Part shown: positions 35,313 through 44,800 of the stretch, in pieces
Layout: each line of letters opens with the position of its first letter
Position numbering within the stretch: the stretch's first letter is position 1
From: Candidatus Cloacimonas sp.
GTDB taxonomy: Bacteria; Cloacimonadota; Cloacimonadia; Cloacimonadales; Cloacimonadaceae
Direction: 5' to 3'
DNA length: 64,000 nucleotides
NCBI GenBank assembly: GCA_023227825.1
Contig: JALOCJ010000010.1
Span: 20,251-84,250, forward strand
Notes under the pieces: model-generated
Database searches by the model: none
The model's input: the letters and a program-made list of their open reading frames with translations, nothing else
Told to the model about the DNA's origin: nothing
Position numbers and translations under genes: made by a program

Positions 35313-36398
35313 ATGAAAAAGCTAATAATCATCTTAAGCATAATACTTATAATGCTTACTGCCTGTTCTACCGCCCGTCAAAAACTTAGCCCTCAGGGAA
35401 ATGTAAATCTGAAAACTGCCGATGTATATTATTCCCAACAGGATGTGGAACAAGCAGAAATTTACTATTTGAAAGTTCTTGAAGATAATCCCGATTATGT
35501 TATTGCCTTGAGACGCTTGGGTGATATCAGTTTGTTTAAAGCTGAAAATTTTACAGCTAAGGAAGTTGAGTATTACGAAGATGCCTATGAATATTATACT
35601 AAAGCAATAAGCATAACTGAACAATTTCCCGATCTTACAGACCAGGATCGTATTGACCTGAGAGATATGAGAAAAAGGAAAGAAAGAGCTTGGACCCGTA
35701 TTTTCCTGGCTGCAAACAAAGAAAAAGAAGCAGGAAATACGCAGCGCGCAATGGAAATTTATGAACTTGCCCACAAACTGGAACCTGAACGCCCTGAACC
35801 AATGATCCAGCTTAAAAATATCTATCTGGTTGATCTTAAAGATGACATTAAAGCCGAACAAATCCTGCACCAATTATTACAGAAAGATCCTGATAAACTG
35901 GAATATCTAATGGAAATGGGTACCTTTTACTACAACAAGGGTAACTATGCTGAAGCCGTAAAATACTTTGAAAAAGCTAAACCCCAAATACCCACAAATA
36001 TTGATAACCTGATGAATATCTCTGCCTGCTATTATGAACTTAAGGACTATGAAAAAGCAATGTCCACTACCAAAGCTGCTTTGGAAATAGAACCAAACAA
36101 TGTTGATCTTTTAAATAATGCCCGTTCTATTGCTGCTCAAATTAATGATATTGATCAGGCAATATTTTATCTAAAGAAGTTATTGGAAAACCGTCCTAAT
36201 GAGGATGATTTCGGGTTGCTTGCTACCTATCTTTATAATAAACAAGATTGGCAGGAACTGATTAAATATGCAGAACAGTGGTATAATTGGGATAAATCTA
36301 ATAAAATAGCTATTGAATATATTATCTGGGCTGCTCAACAGACCGGAAACAAACAGCTGGAATCCAAATATACTGCAATTAAGAAAACTATGCCTTGA
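35313..36398 (+). CDS. TPR-repeat lipoprotein (second)
   Basis: 361 residues. Signal with lipobox IMLTAC (Cys about residue 18), then tandem TPR units such as QQDVEQAEIYYLKVLEDNPD, NYAEAVKYFEKAKPQIPTNI and DYEKAMSTTKAALEIEPNNV. Strong SD AGGAG. The same architecture as the gene at 29408, suggesting paralogy, though repeats elsewhere diverge. Flanked by a 15-bp direct repeat. The partner or process is unknown. Confidence 0.85.
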   Translation: MKKLIIILSIILIMLTACSTARQKLSPQGNVNLKTADVYYSQQDVEQAEIYYLKVLEDNPDYVIALRRLGDISLFKAENFTAKEVEYYEDAYEYYTKAISITEQFPDLTDQDRIDLRDMRKRKERAWTRIFLAANKEKEAGNTQRAMEIYELAHKLEPERPEPMIQLKNIYLVDLKDDIKAEQILHQLLQKDPDKLEYLMEMGTFYYNKGNYAEAVKYFEKAKPQIPTNIDNLMNISACYYELKDYEKAMSTTKAALEIEPNNVDLLNNARSIAAQINDIDQAIFYLKKLLENRPNEDDFGLLATYLYNKQDWQELIKYAEQWYNWDKSNKIAIEYIIWAAQQTGNKQLESKYTAIKKTMP

Positions 36399-36428
36399 TT
36401 TTTGGAGAATAGTTTAAAGAAGTATTGA

Positions 36429-36492
36429 GTAGCCGGAGGACGCCGTTCCTCCGCAAGAAAAAAAAAGCGTAGCTACAGCGAGCTCCGACTAC
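36429..36492. repeat. REP/BIME-like element, 64 bp, copy 2
   Basis: Begins GTAG, ends CTAC. Left half: GTAG-C-CGGAGGA-CGCCGT-TCCTCCG, a perfect 7-bp hairpin. Right half, minus strand: GTAG-TC-GGAGCT-CGCTGT-AGCTAC, with one mismatch. Linker is an A-run. It is copy 1 (8549-8612) turned around, with the same total length of 64 bp. Confidence 0.75.
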
Positions 36493-36694
36493 ACTATAAT
36501 TCAGGAATCGTCTCTGCCACTAAAAATTTCATACAATTTATTAACTTATTTGGCAGTGAGGGTTTAGTTCACGCAGATTGAGCAGATTTTTATTTATAAC
36601 AGGTCTAAAGTGCCGTTATAAGCTATAAGCACATTAAAAATTACTACACAAGTAGAAGTTATCAAAGTGCTAATGACTTTTGAATTAAAGAGAA

Positions 36695-36709
36695 AATGAC
36701 TCCTGACTT
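36695..36709 (+). repeat. 15-bp direct repeat, right copy
   Basis: AATGACTCCTGACTT, identical to 35195-35209, on the 3' side of the TPR lipoprotein gene. Confidence 0.6.
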
Positions 36710-36735
36710 TATATGAGGCAAAAGGAATTTATCTA

Positions 36736-37656
36736 ATGTCTAAACAAAATAAGGCATATTTGTATGCAGGGGCATCTATTCTTGCCTGGTCAACAATAAG
36801 CACAGCATTTAAATTGACTTTACAATATTTAACCCCTGTGGGTCTCTTATTTTTTGCATCTTTAACAGCTTTTCTTTTTCTGGGGTTTGTTAAAGTCATA
36901 AGTAATCCTTCCCTCTTTAAGACGAAGGAGTTATTTAAAACAGTAAGCCGGAATCTGAAAACTTCTTTTCTTAAGGGTTTACTTAATCCCTTTATATATT
37001 ATTTAATGCTTTTTGAAGCATATTCACGGTTGCGAGCTCAAGAAGCACAGGCATTAAATTACACTTGGGCAATTGTTTTATCGCTATTCAGTATCTGGTT
37101 GTTGAAAGAAAAATTTAGGATTATAGATTTTATCTCTTTGCTTATCAGTTTTTTCGGGGTTTGGATTATTTCTACAAAAGGGCAGATTATTTCGCTACAA
37201 TTTGATGATGCTCTGGGTTCATTTTTAGCCGTTTCTACTTCTGTTATTTGGGCATTTTACTGGATTTTAAATATCAAGGATAAAAGAGAAGCACTTACGA
37301 AACTCAGTTCCAATTTTTTCCTCGGTTTTTTGTTTATAGCTTTTTTCGCTCTTTTTACCCATACATCTCTTTTTACACCTCGGGCAAGGTACGGTTATGG
37401 CATTCTGGGAAGTATATATGTGGGCATTTTTGAAATGGGTTTAACTTTTCTGCTCTGGAATAAAGCGCTAGAACTGACCGATAATACAGCTGTTATTTCC
37501 AATCTGATTTTCTTTACTCCTTTTTTGTCCTTGCTTTTTATCAGTTCCATTTTGCAGGAAAGTATCCACTCTGCTACATTTTTCGGGCTTTTGTTGATTG
37601 TTTTCAGCAACCTGTTACAAAAGGGATTTCCCGGTATATTAAAGAGGAATCAATAA
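36736..37656 (+). CDS. EamA/DMT-family transporter
   Basis: 306 residues with ten predicted membrane helices in two EamA halves (about 5-140 and 155-300). Typical features: ILAWSTISTAFKL near the start, AQEAQALNYTWAIVLSLFSIWLLKEKF at the end of the first half, and the ILQESIHSATFFGLLLIVFSNLLQ ending. Drug/metabolite exporter superfamily; the substrate is unknown. The 3' end overlaps the convergent dinB gene by 18 bp. Confidence 0.88.
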   Translation: MSKQNKAYLYAGASILAWSTISTAFKLTLQYLTPVGLLFFASLTAFLFLGFVKVISNPSLFKTKELFKTVSRNLKTSFLKGLLNPFIYYLMLFEAYSRLRAQEAQALNYTWAIVLSLFSIWLLKEKFRIIDFISLLISFFGVWIISTKGQIISLQFDDALGSFLAVSTSVIWAFYWILNIKDKREALTKLSSNFFLGFLFIAFFALFTHTSLFTPRARYGYGILGSIYVGIFEMGLTFLLWNKALELTDNTAVISNLIFFTPFLSLLFISSILQESIHSATFFGLLLIVFSNLLQKGFPGILKRNQ

Positions 37657-38700
37657 TTGTTCTTCAGTTTCAGTATTTTCCAGTTTACTTATTCCCAAAC
37701 CAAGAAGACGGATTTTCCGGGAGTTATCCCAATTAGCAATTAGAAGTTGTTCTCCATAAGCAAATAATTCACTAGCTTCGTCTATAAATGAACGGGTATT
37801 GCAACTGCGCGTTATTAATTCAAAGTTATCGTATTTGATTTTGAGGGTTAGGTTGCTGCCCCTGATGCCTTTTTCCTTCAACCTTTTGGATAAGCGTTCT
37901 GCAAGTTGTTTTAAAATGATTAAAAGTTCATCCAGATTATCATTATCCTCATAAAAAGTTGTCTCACAGCTTAATGTTTTTGGTTCAAATTCAGTTATCA
38001 CTGCGCGTTTATCAATACCCCGTAGAACATAATAATAAAAATTACCTGCTTTCCCCAAAAGTTTTATCAAGTCCTTCAGTTCATATTTATAAAGGTCAGC
38101 TCCATTATTTATTCCTTTTTTTTTCAATTTAGCAGAAGTAACTTTACCGATACCGGAAAACTTTTCTATAGGTAGAGGGAAAAGAACTTCATTGGTTTTT
38201 TCCGGAGGTATGTAAGTTAAACCATCGGGTTTATTCAAATCACTGCCAATTTTAGCCAGGAATTTATTGTAAGAAACACCGGCTGAACAAGTTAATCCCG
38301 TTTTTTCCAAAATTTCCGCTTTAATTAATTTAGCAATTTTAACAGCATCTTCTTCGCCTAATTTGTTTTCAGTAACATCTAAATATGCCTCATCCAAAGA
38401 TAGGGGTTCCACCAAATCAGTCCACTTATAAAAAATTTCCCTTATCTGATGCGAAACTTTAATATAGAGATTAAAATGAGGATGTAAAAAAATTGCCTCC
38501 GGGCATAGATTCCATGCATGGTAACTGCTCATTCCACTATGAACTCCGAATTTGCGTGCTTCATAAGAACAGGTAGAAACAACACCTCTGCCATTTGGTG
38601 GTCCTCCTACAATTACACATTTGCCTTTCAGTCGTGGATTTTCCCTGACCTCTATTGCCGCGAAAAAGGCATCCATATCAATATGAATGATTTTTTTCAT
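37639..38700 (-). CDS. dinB: DNA polymerase IV (Y-family, DinB)
   Basis: 353 residues; error-prone translesion polymerase. Catalytic carboxylates in IHIDMDAFFAAIE (Asp8, Asp10) and SLDEAYLD are intact; the steric-gate region YEARKFGVHSGM and helix-hairpin-helix GIGKVTSAKLKKKGI follow. The little-finger domain ends at about residue 340. The C-terminal EEQLLIPL ending resembles a beta-clamp-binding motif (QxxLxxF-like). Convergent with, and overlapping, the DMT transporter. It may work with the UmuD-like protein, but no operon links them. Confidence 0.95.
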   Translation of the reverse strand: MKKIIHIDMDAFFAAIEVRENPRLKGKCVIVGGPPNGRGVVSTCSYEARKFGVHSGMSSYHAWNLCPEAIFLHPHFNLYIKVSHQIREIFYKWTDLVEPLSLDEAYLDVTENKLGEEDAVKIAKLIKAEILEKTGLTCSAGVSYNKFLAKIGSDLNKPDGLTYIPPEKTNEVLFPLPIEKFSGIGKVTSAKLKKKGINNGADLYKYELKDLIKLLGKAGNFYYYVLRGIDKRAVITEFEPKTLSCETTFYEDNDNLDELLIILKQLAERLSKRLKEKGIRGSNLTLKIKYDNFELITRSCNTRSFIDEASELFAYGEQLLIANWDNSRKIRLLGLGISKLENTETEEQLLIPL

Positions 38701-38828
38701 ATTGCTTTAATCCAGAAATAAGGTTTTCAGATAAAGCAAAAAAGAAAGAAGCATAGCCCGCATTTCAGTTCTCTAATATCTCTGTGTGTAATAGTTGCCG
38801 TAATGGAATTCCACAAATCAAAAGAACA

Positions 38829-39377
38829 CTACAAATAGCGGACAATTTCTTCCAGTGATTTTCTATCTTTACTTTTAGCAAATTCGCTAACTGCCCTGGA
38901 ATATAATCCTTTTTTTTCTGCAGGATATCCCAAAGGAGCCAGAGCTACAATTTTCCAGTTTGCAGGAAGTTTTAGATAGTGCTTCAATTTCTTTTCGGAA
39001 AAAGCAGCCAACCAACAACTTTCAATGCCATAGTTGCGGGCAAACAACAGCATTTGATGAAAGGAAATAGCTGTATCTACCAAATAATAATCCTGTCCAT
39101 TAATTTTTACATTATCCTTCAAATCGGCACAGGCAATAATTAAACAGGGTGCTTTCCGAATGAAAAAATTAGAAAGTCCTATCAATCCACAGTTTAATGC
39201 TAATTTCCGGATTTTGGCATTTTCCAAAAAAACCAGATAACGCCAGGGCTGACGATTTTGAGTTGAAGGAGCTAAACGACCTGCTTCCAGAATTTCGTTT
39301 ATAATGTCTTTAGGAATAGGGTCGGGTAAAAAATCCCGGACACTGTGTCTTCCTAAAATCAATTCCCGGGCATCCAT
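38829..39377 (-). CDS. Nitroreductase-family FMN oxidoreductase
   Basis: 182 residues. FMN-binding GRHSVRDFLPDPIP (about 9-22) and AGRLAPSTQNRQPWRYLVF are the family signatures; C-terminal ALAPLGYPAEKKG is also typical. Likely an NAD(P)H- or ferredoxin-dependent reductase of unknown substrate. Its start overlaps the preceding nucleotidyltransferase gene by 19 bp: last gene of a three-gene unit. Confidence 0.9.
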   Translation of the reverse strand: MDARELILGRHSVRDFLPDPIPKDIINEILEAGRLAPSTQNRQPWRYLVFLENAKIRKLALNCGLIGLSNFFIRKAPCLIIACADLKDNVKINGQDYYLVDTAISFHQMLLFARNYGIESCWLAAFSEKKLKHYLKLPANWKIVALAPLGYPAEKKGLYSRAVSEFAKSKDRKSLEEIVRYL

Positions 39378-39883
39378 AACTCCAAATCCTCTTTTGTATT
39401 TATGTTTTTTATAATACCGGAATCCTCAACTTGAACATTAAGCAAGGGTAAACCGGAGTTCAAAATTATATATTTCAGTCCTTTTGCATTATCATTAGCT
39501 TCCAGATTTAACTCTGCAGGTATCAAAACAGGGTGTCCACTTTTATTTTGATAAACAGGACGGATAATAGCATTCGGATATTGTTGATGGATTTTAACAA
39601 GCTCTTGAATGGTTTTTGTTTCCACAAAGGGAAAATCAACCGGAAAGATAATAAAACCACTATTTTTCTGTTTATTCTTCAATTCCTTAACAGCTAGGCG
39701 TATTGTAGCCAGCATATCTGCCGTATTTTCATATTTTGCTTCAAAAATATCATCTACAGCTGCTAGGGATAAGGTTTCCCGAATCTTTTCTAGAAAGCTT
39801 TTACCTTGAATTTTCACTTCCGCTTTAGGCAAACCGAAACGGTTTCCTTTCCCTGAAGCAAGAATAATAGCTGTCACTTTCAT
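39359..39883 (-). CDS. MobA/MocA-like nucleotidyltransferase
   Basis: 174 residues, NTP-transferase (Rossmann-like) fold. Start motif ILASGKGNRFGLPKAEVKIQGKSFLE (about 7-32), metal site region FPVDFPFVETKTI, and RPVYQNKSGHPVLIPAEL with the GHP motif shared with MocA/MobA. It resembles molybdenum-cofactor nucleotidyltransferases, but no other Mo-cofactor gene is nearby, so the substrate is open. Overlaps the nitroreductase gene; 24 bp after the PLP-enzyme gene. Confidence 0.82.
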   Translation of the reverse strand: MKVTAIILASGKGNRFGLPKAEVKIQGKSFLEKIRETLSLAAVDDIFEAKYENTADMLATIRLAVKELKNKQKNSGFIIFPVDFPFVETKTIQELVKIHQQYPNAIIRPVYQNKSGHPVLIPAELNLEANDNAKGLKYIILNSGLPLLNVQVEDSGIIKNINTKEDLELWMPGN

Positions 39884-39907
39884 AAAAATCGCTCAGCCCT
39901 AAGCTCT

Positions 39908-41356
39908 TTACCCTAAGCTATTAAATTCCTCAATGGCTTTATCCAAGTAGTCCAAATTGGTTTCAAAAGTTTCTCTCCAATATTCAGGTTGCCATTGCTT
40001 AAGGATTTCCTGATATGTTTTGCCTTGCTGTTCTACCCAAGTATAGTATTTCAGATTATGGATTCTCTTTTTATCCCAATAGCTTAATTCCAGCAGGTCA
40101 TCATAACTTTGTGCGTTAAGAATTGATTCTCTATCTAAAGCTGCCTGCAGTTCTGTATATTCGCCTTTTAAAGCTTTTTGTTCCTGTAAACGGGATTGAT
40201 ACAATTCAGCACTGTCCGTAAAAATAGTTATAATAATATCATTTTCATTATATTCAAAATATTTTGCCATTTTGATAGCGGACAGCAGATTGCATATAGA
40301 TGATATGCCTAAAAGTTCAAGTTTATCCGCTAATTCCGGTTCTATGCCACTTTTCTTTAAGTAGTTTTTCCCTTCGGACTCATTGAATAAACGCAATAAC
40401 CGCATACAATCTTCATCTCTAATAGCACTTATCAGGTCTGTATTACGAACATTATGAATCCAGGGAATATGTTTATCGCCAATTCCTTCAATGCGATGAC
40501 CCCCAAAACCATTCATTAACAAAGTAGGACATTCCCTTGCTTCTGAAGCATTAGTTTTCATTAGCGGAAAATGTTTTTTCAGGAAATCCCCGGCTGCAAT
40601 AGTTCCAGCACTGCCGGTAGCGCTAACAAATCCGCTGAAACGATTGTCGGGTTTTTTTAATAGTTCAAACAATTCATAAATAGCATTGCCGGTTACATAA
40701 TAGTGCCAGAAAGCATTGCCAAATTCGTCAAACTGGTTCAAAATCACATAACTTGGGTCTGAACGCAGCTCATTACATTTATCATATATTTCTTTCACAT
40801 TGGATTCACAACCGGGAGTGGCAAAAACTTCAGCTCCAATTTCCCGCAACCAGTCAAAACGTTCTTTGCTCATTTCTTCAGGCAAAATAGCAACTGCCGG
40901 GCATGCTAGAAGAGCACAATCAAAAGCTCCGCCTCTACAATAATTTCCTGTAGAGGGCCAGACGGCTTTATGGATTTCGGGATCAAAGGAGCCAGAAACT
41001 AAACGCGGAACAAGACAGCCATAAGCTGCTCCAACTTTGTGAGCTCCTGTAGGAAAATATTTCCCTACTAAACCAATAATTCTGGCTTTCACTCCAGAAA
41101 GTTCAGAGGGAATTTCCAGAAAATTGGGTTTTCCAAAAAGTCCCGTTTTTATGTCATTTTTCCAGGTAATGCGAAAAAGATTTAAGGGATTGATATCCCA
41201 AAGTCCGATTGGCTTCAACTTTTCTTTTATCTCTTCGGGAATTGTCTCCGGAAACATCTGCTGACGAATTGTAGGAAGAATTATTCCTCTTTCTTTGCAA
41301 CGTTTAGCATTTTTTTTAGCTATTATCGGGTCAATTTTAGTAATCAGTTTGGGCAT
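39908..41356 (-). CDS. PLP-dependent enzyme, cysteine-synthase/fold-type II
   Basis: 482 residues. The probable PLP lysine is in TGAHKVGAAYG (about 103-113). Asn in STGNYCRGGAF and the glycine loop SATGSAGTIAAGDFL mark fold type II. An unusual extra ~100 residues at the C-terminus (DRESILNAQSYDDLLELSYW and on) are not found in simple cysteine synthases. I know of similar long uncharacterised enzymes but cannot name the reaction. First gene of a unit with a MobA-like transferase and a nitroreductase. Confidence 0.82.
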   Translation of the reverse strand: MPKLITKIDPIIAKKNAKRCKERGIILPTIRQQMFPETIPEEIKEKLKPIGLWDINPLNLFRITWKNDIKTGLFGKPNFLEIPSELSGVKARIIGLVGKYFPTGAHKVGAAYGCLVPRLVSGSFDPEIHKAVWPSTGNYCRGGAFDCALLACPAVAILPEEMSKERFDWLREIGAEVFATPGCESNVKEIYDKCNELRSDPSYVILNQFDEFGNAFWHYYVTGNAIYELFELLKKPDNRFSGFVSATGSAGTIAAGDFLKKHFPLMKTNASEARECPTLLMNGFGGHRIEGIGDKHIPWIHNVRNTDLISAIRDEDCMRLLRLFNESEGKNYLKKSGIEPELADKLELLGISSICNLLSAIKMAKYFEYNENDIIITIFTDSAELYQSRLQEQKALKGEYTELQAALDRESILNAQSYDDLLELSYWDKKRIHNLKYYTWVEQQGKTYQEILKQWQPEYWRETFETNLDYLDKAIEEFNSLG

Positions 41357-41872
41357 TTATATCTCCTTCATTATCTATCTATTGAAGTAACCACAAATAA
41401 AAGAAGGTTTTTTTGTAAAGGAATTTAAGCTCAAACCTAATAAATTGTCTTAAAATTATAAACTTCAGTTCGCTTATAAATAGAGGGCTCACGAATTTCC
41501 TTTCATAAATACAAATTGAACAGTTATTATAGTTTCTGTTTGTCTTTGCATTAACGCTAACATCCTCATTCTTAATTTCTTATAAAATTATTTTTAGTTC
41601 TTCCTTAATTGCATTACCTACCCATTGCTTACCCATTACGGATGGCATCCGTAATGAGTCGGTAATGCATAAGCAATGCTATTAAGTAATATACGATAAT
41701 ATAGTTAGTTATTAGTAAGTTAACAATTTCTTGACTCTCCAGGTATTTCCTTTTTTTTGGTTTTGCTTTTAAAAAGCATAATTTTTTTTCTTTTTTCGGC
41801 TTCAAATTTGCTTATATTATAAGCATAAGAAGTAATTTTTTATAAAATGAGAATAATATTAAGGGAGAAGTA
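41357..41872. other. 516-bp divergent intergenic region
   Basis: Lies between the PLP-enzyme gene (minus) and the first protease (plus) and must hold both promoters. It contains the nested palindrome at 41610-41678. TTGACT at 41733 has no convincing -10. A TTATATTATAAGC motif near 41812 could be an extended -10. GGGAG precedes the protease ATG. No gene supported. Confidence 0.6.
41610..41678. repeat. Nested/interleaved palindrome (possible pseudoknot)
   Basis: Central perfect hairpin ATTACGGATG (41635-41644) / CATCCGTAAT (41646-41655). Outside it, TGCATTACC (41610-41618) pairs with GGTAATGCA (41661-41669), and CATTGCTTA (41623-41631) pairs with TAAGCAATG (41670-41678). The outer pairs interleave (A-B-A'-B'), as in a pseudoknot or two alternative folds. 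All three stems are perfect. Confidence 0.85.
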
Positions 41873-44800
41873 ATGAAGAAGATTTCTTTCATACTCTTAT
41901 TGGTTTTCACAACAGCTATACTGATGGCTGCCAGTGGAACCATTAAATTACAAGATAATCCGGCAAAAGTGCAATTATTGGAAAAAAGTGATACCGGGCT
42001 TTCTATTGTTTATGCTGTAGACGAACTTCAGTTTAAAGAAATTAATACGAAAGAAGGTATATTTACGGAATTAACTGCCGCAAATTACACTACTACCAAT
42101 GTTACCGGTTTACCGGCTTTACCTTTAATGCGACAACTGATTAGTGTTCCCTTAGGGGCAAATGTTACTGCCAAGATAATGACCTGCAGTTCCAGGTCTA
42201 TTAATTTGGATGAACAGGGTGTTTTATATCCTCTTATGCCGCGGCAGGAATCAGTTTCCAAGTCAGCGGACTTGAATCAGCTACCTTTTGAGGTAAACAG
42301 GGATTTCTATAATACTAATACCTGGACAGATAATCCTGCTATTAATGTAACAGAAATCGGAATGATGAGAGGCACAAGAATTTTTGCTGTTGATTTTGTA
42401 CCCGTAAAATACAATCCTGCTCTTAAAAAGATAGAGGTTATTTACAATGCGGAAGTGAAAATTACTTTCAGCGAAGGAGATTATTCTGCTACAAGAGAAT
42501 TACAGGCAAAAACATATTCTCCCGCTTTTACAGGTATATTTGCTCAAACTCTTATCAATTATGATGAACCGAAGGTTTCTTTACTGCGTTATCCTATCGG
42601 TTATGTAATTATTCTTCCAGATAATTTTATTGCTCCGATGCAACCCTTTATTGACTGGAAAAAACAAGAGGGTTACAATGTAATTGTAGCGCCTACATCT
42701 TTAACCGGAACGACCGCAACAAGCATCAAGACCTATATGCAAAGTTTATGGAATGCTGCTACACCGGAAAATCCCGCTCCTTCATATCTTCTACTTGTAG
42801 GTGATGTTGCTCAGGTTCCTACCAATAGTGGAATTACAAGTTCTCATCCTACTGATCTTCATTATGTGCGTTTACAGGGAACCGATTATATGCCGGAAAT
42901 GTATTTCGGCAGATTTTCCGCTACTACTGTAGCCGAAGTTACCAATCAGGTTGATAAGACCCTGATGTATGAACAATATACTATGCCCAGTGATACATAT
43001 TTAAGTGAAGTAGATATGATTGCAGGTGTGGATAGTTACTATTCTCCCACTTATGCTAATGGCCAAATTAATTATGGTACCAATAACTATTTTAATACAG
43101 CCCATAATATAACAAGCCACACTTATCTTTATCCTGCTTCCGGAAATTCAGCTTCAGCAATCGTCCAGGATGTTTCTAACGGAATTGGTTATATAAATTA
43201 CACTGCTCACGGTGATGTAACAAGCTGGAGTAATCCCAGTTTTACAACTACAAATATAAACTCTTTACAAAATATAAATAAATACTGTTTTGTGGTCGGA
43301 AACTGCTGTTTAACCAGTAAATTTGATTCTGGAATCTGCTTTGCAGAAGCCTGGCTGCGGGCTACTAATAAAGGTGCAATAATTTATATTGGCGGAACTA
43401 ACAGCACTTATTGGGATGAAGATTACTGGTGGGGGGTTGGATATAAGCCACCTGTTGTAGGAACCGGTTCTCCTTTTGTAGCAGGTCATACAGGAGCTTA
43501 TGATGCTCTCTTTCATAATCATAATGAACCTTTTGCTGATTGGGCTGGAAATGCAGGTAGTATGGTTTTTATGGGAAATATGGCAGTTGTTCAATCCAAT
43601 AGTACCCGGATCAATTATTATTGGGAAATTTATTCCATTATGGGTGATCCTTCTTTGGTTCCCTATCTGGGAATTCCGGCTCAAAATGCCTATACTCCGC
43701 CTGCACAAATGTTTTTAGGGTTTAGCAGTATGGATATTCAAGCCGATCCTTACAGCTATGTAGCTCTTTCAATGAATAATGAACTGCACGGTGTTGGTTT
43801 AGCTGATGCCAGCGGTAATTTAACTTTGAATTATACACCTTTTACTGAACCAGGAATAGCAAAACTGGTAATAACCCGTTCTTTGCGTAAACCTTTAATT
43901 GCTAATATAGAAATTATTCCGAATGTGGGACCTTATGTAACTGCAGGTCCTTTAGAATTAAATGATGGAAACAACAACATTGCCGAAGCCGGTGATAATA
44001 TAAATATCTCCCTGCAATTCAATAATATAGGCATTGATGCAGCTACCAATCTGACTGCCGCTTTATCTTGTGACAGTCCTTATATTTTGTTAAATAATGC
44101 TTATATTTCGCTTCCGGATATTGCTTCCGGAAGTAGTATCAATCAAACAAATGCTTTCAATATAAGTATCCTGCCGGATGTTCCTGATCAACATCCTGCT
44201 GTTATGACGATTACTGTTAGCAATGGTGAAGAAAGTTGGGTTACTCAACGCAATTTAACTATCAATGCTCCGAATGTCCTTTTCGGAAATCATACTTTGT
44301 TTGATAGTGATAGCGATGGAATTTATGAACCGGGTGAAACAGTTACAATATCCTTATCAATTTCCAACAGTGGTCATATGAATGTTGATGGTGGTTCTTT
44401 AGCTATTATTTTAAACAGCTCTTATGCCACTTTGGATAATTACAATTTCATAATTCCTCCGCTTCCTGCAAGCAATGGTATACCTATTGTTCTTCATTTG
44501 TTTATCAGTCAAAATTGTCCTAATGATGAAGTTATTCCTATCGGTTTTGCGATGAATGCGGGAATTCAACTATTGAATCATAGTATAATGATCCCTGTCG
44601 GTATCGTAGGTGAAAGTTTTGAAAGCGGTGATTTTACTGCTTTCCCCTGGGTAAATAATAGTACAAATCCCTGGACTATTGTTAGTGGCACTGCTAATGT
44701 TCATTTCGGTAATTATGCTGCTAAATCAGGTGCTATAGGAAATTATGGTAATACAACTTTACAAATAGCTATGGATATTTCTTCTGCAGGAAATATTTCT

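Larger units (their letters stand above)
36399..36735. other. 337-bp intergenic region with a BIME-like element
   Basis: Contains the REP/BIME-like element at 36429-36492 and the right copy of the 15-bp direct repeat at 36695-36709. Otherwise AT-rich with no supported gene. AAGGA precedes the ATG of the next gene. Confidence 0.7.

Noticed and set aside
35334..35873. 179-residue ORF antisense to the second TPR lipoprotein
   Set aside because: Its product is low-complexity and hydrophobic, with no SD. The opposite strand has a lipobox and clear TPR units.
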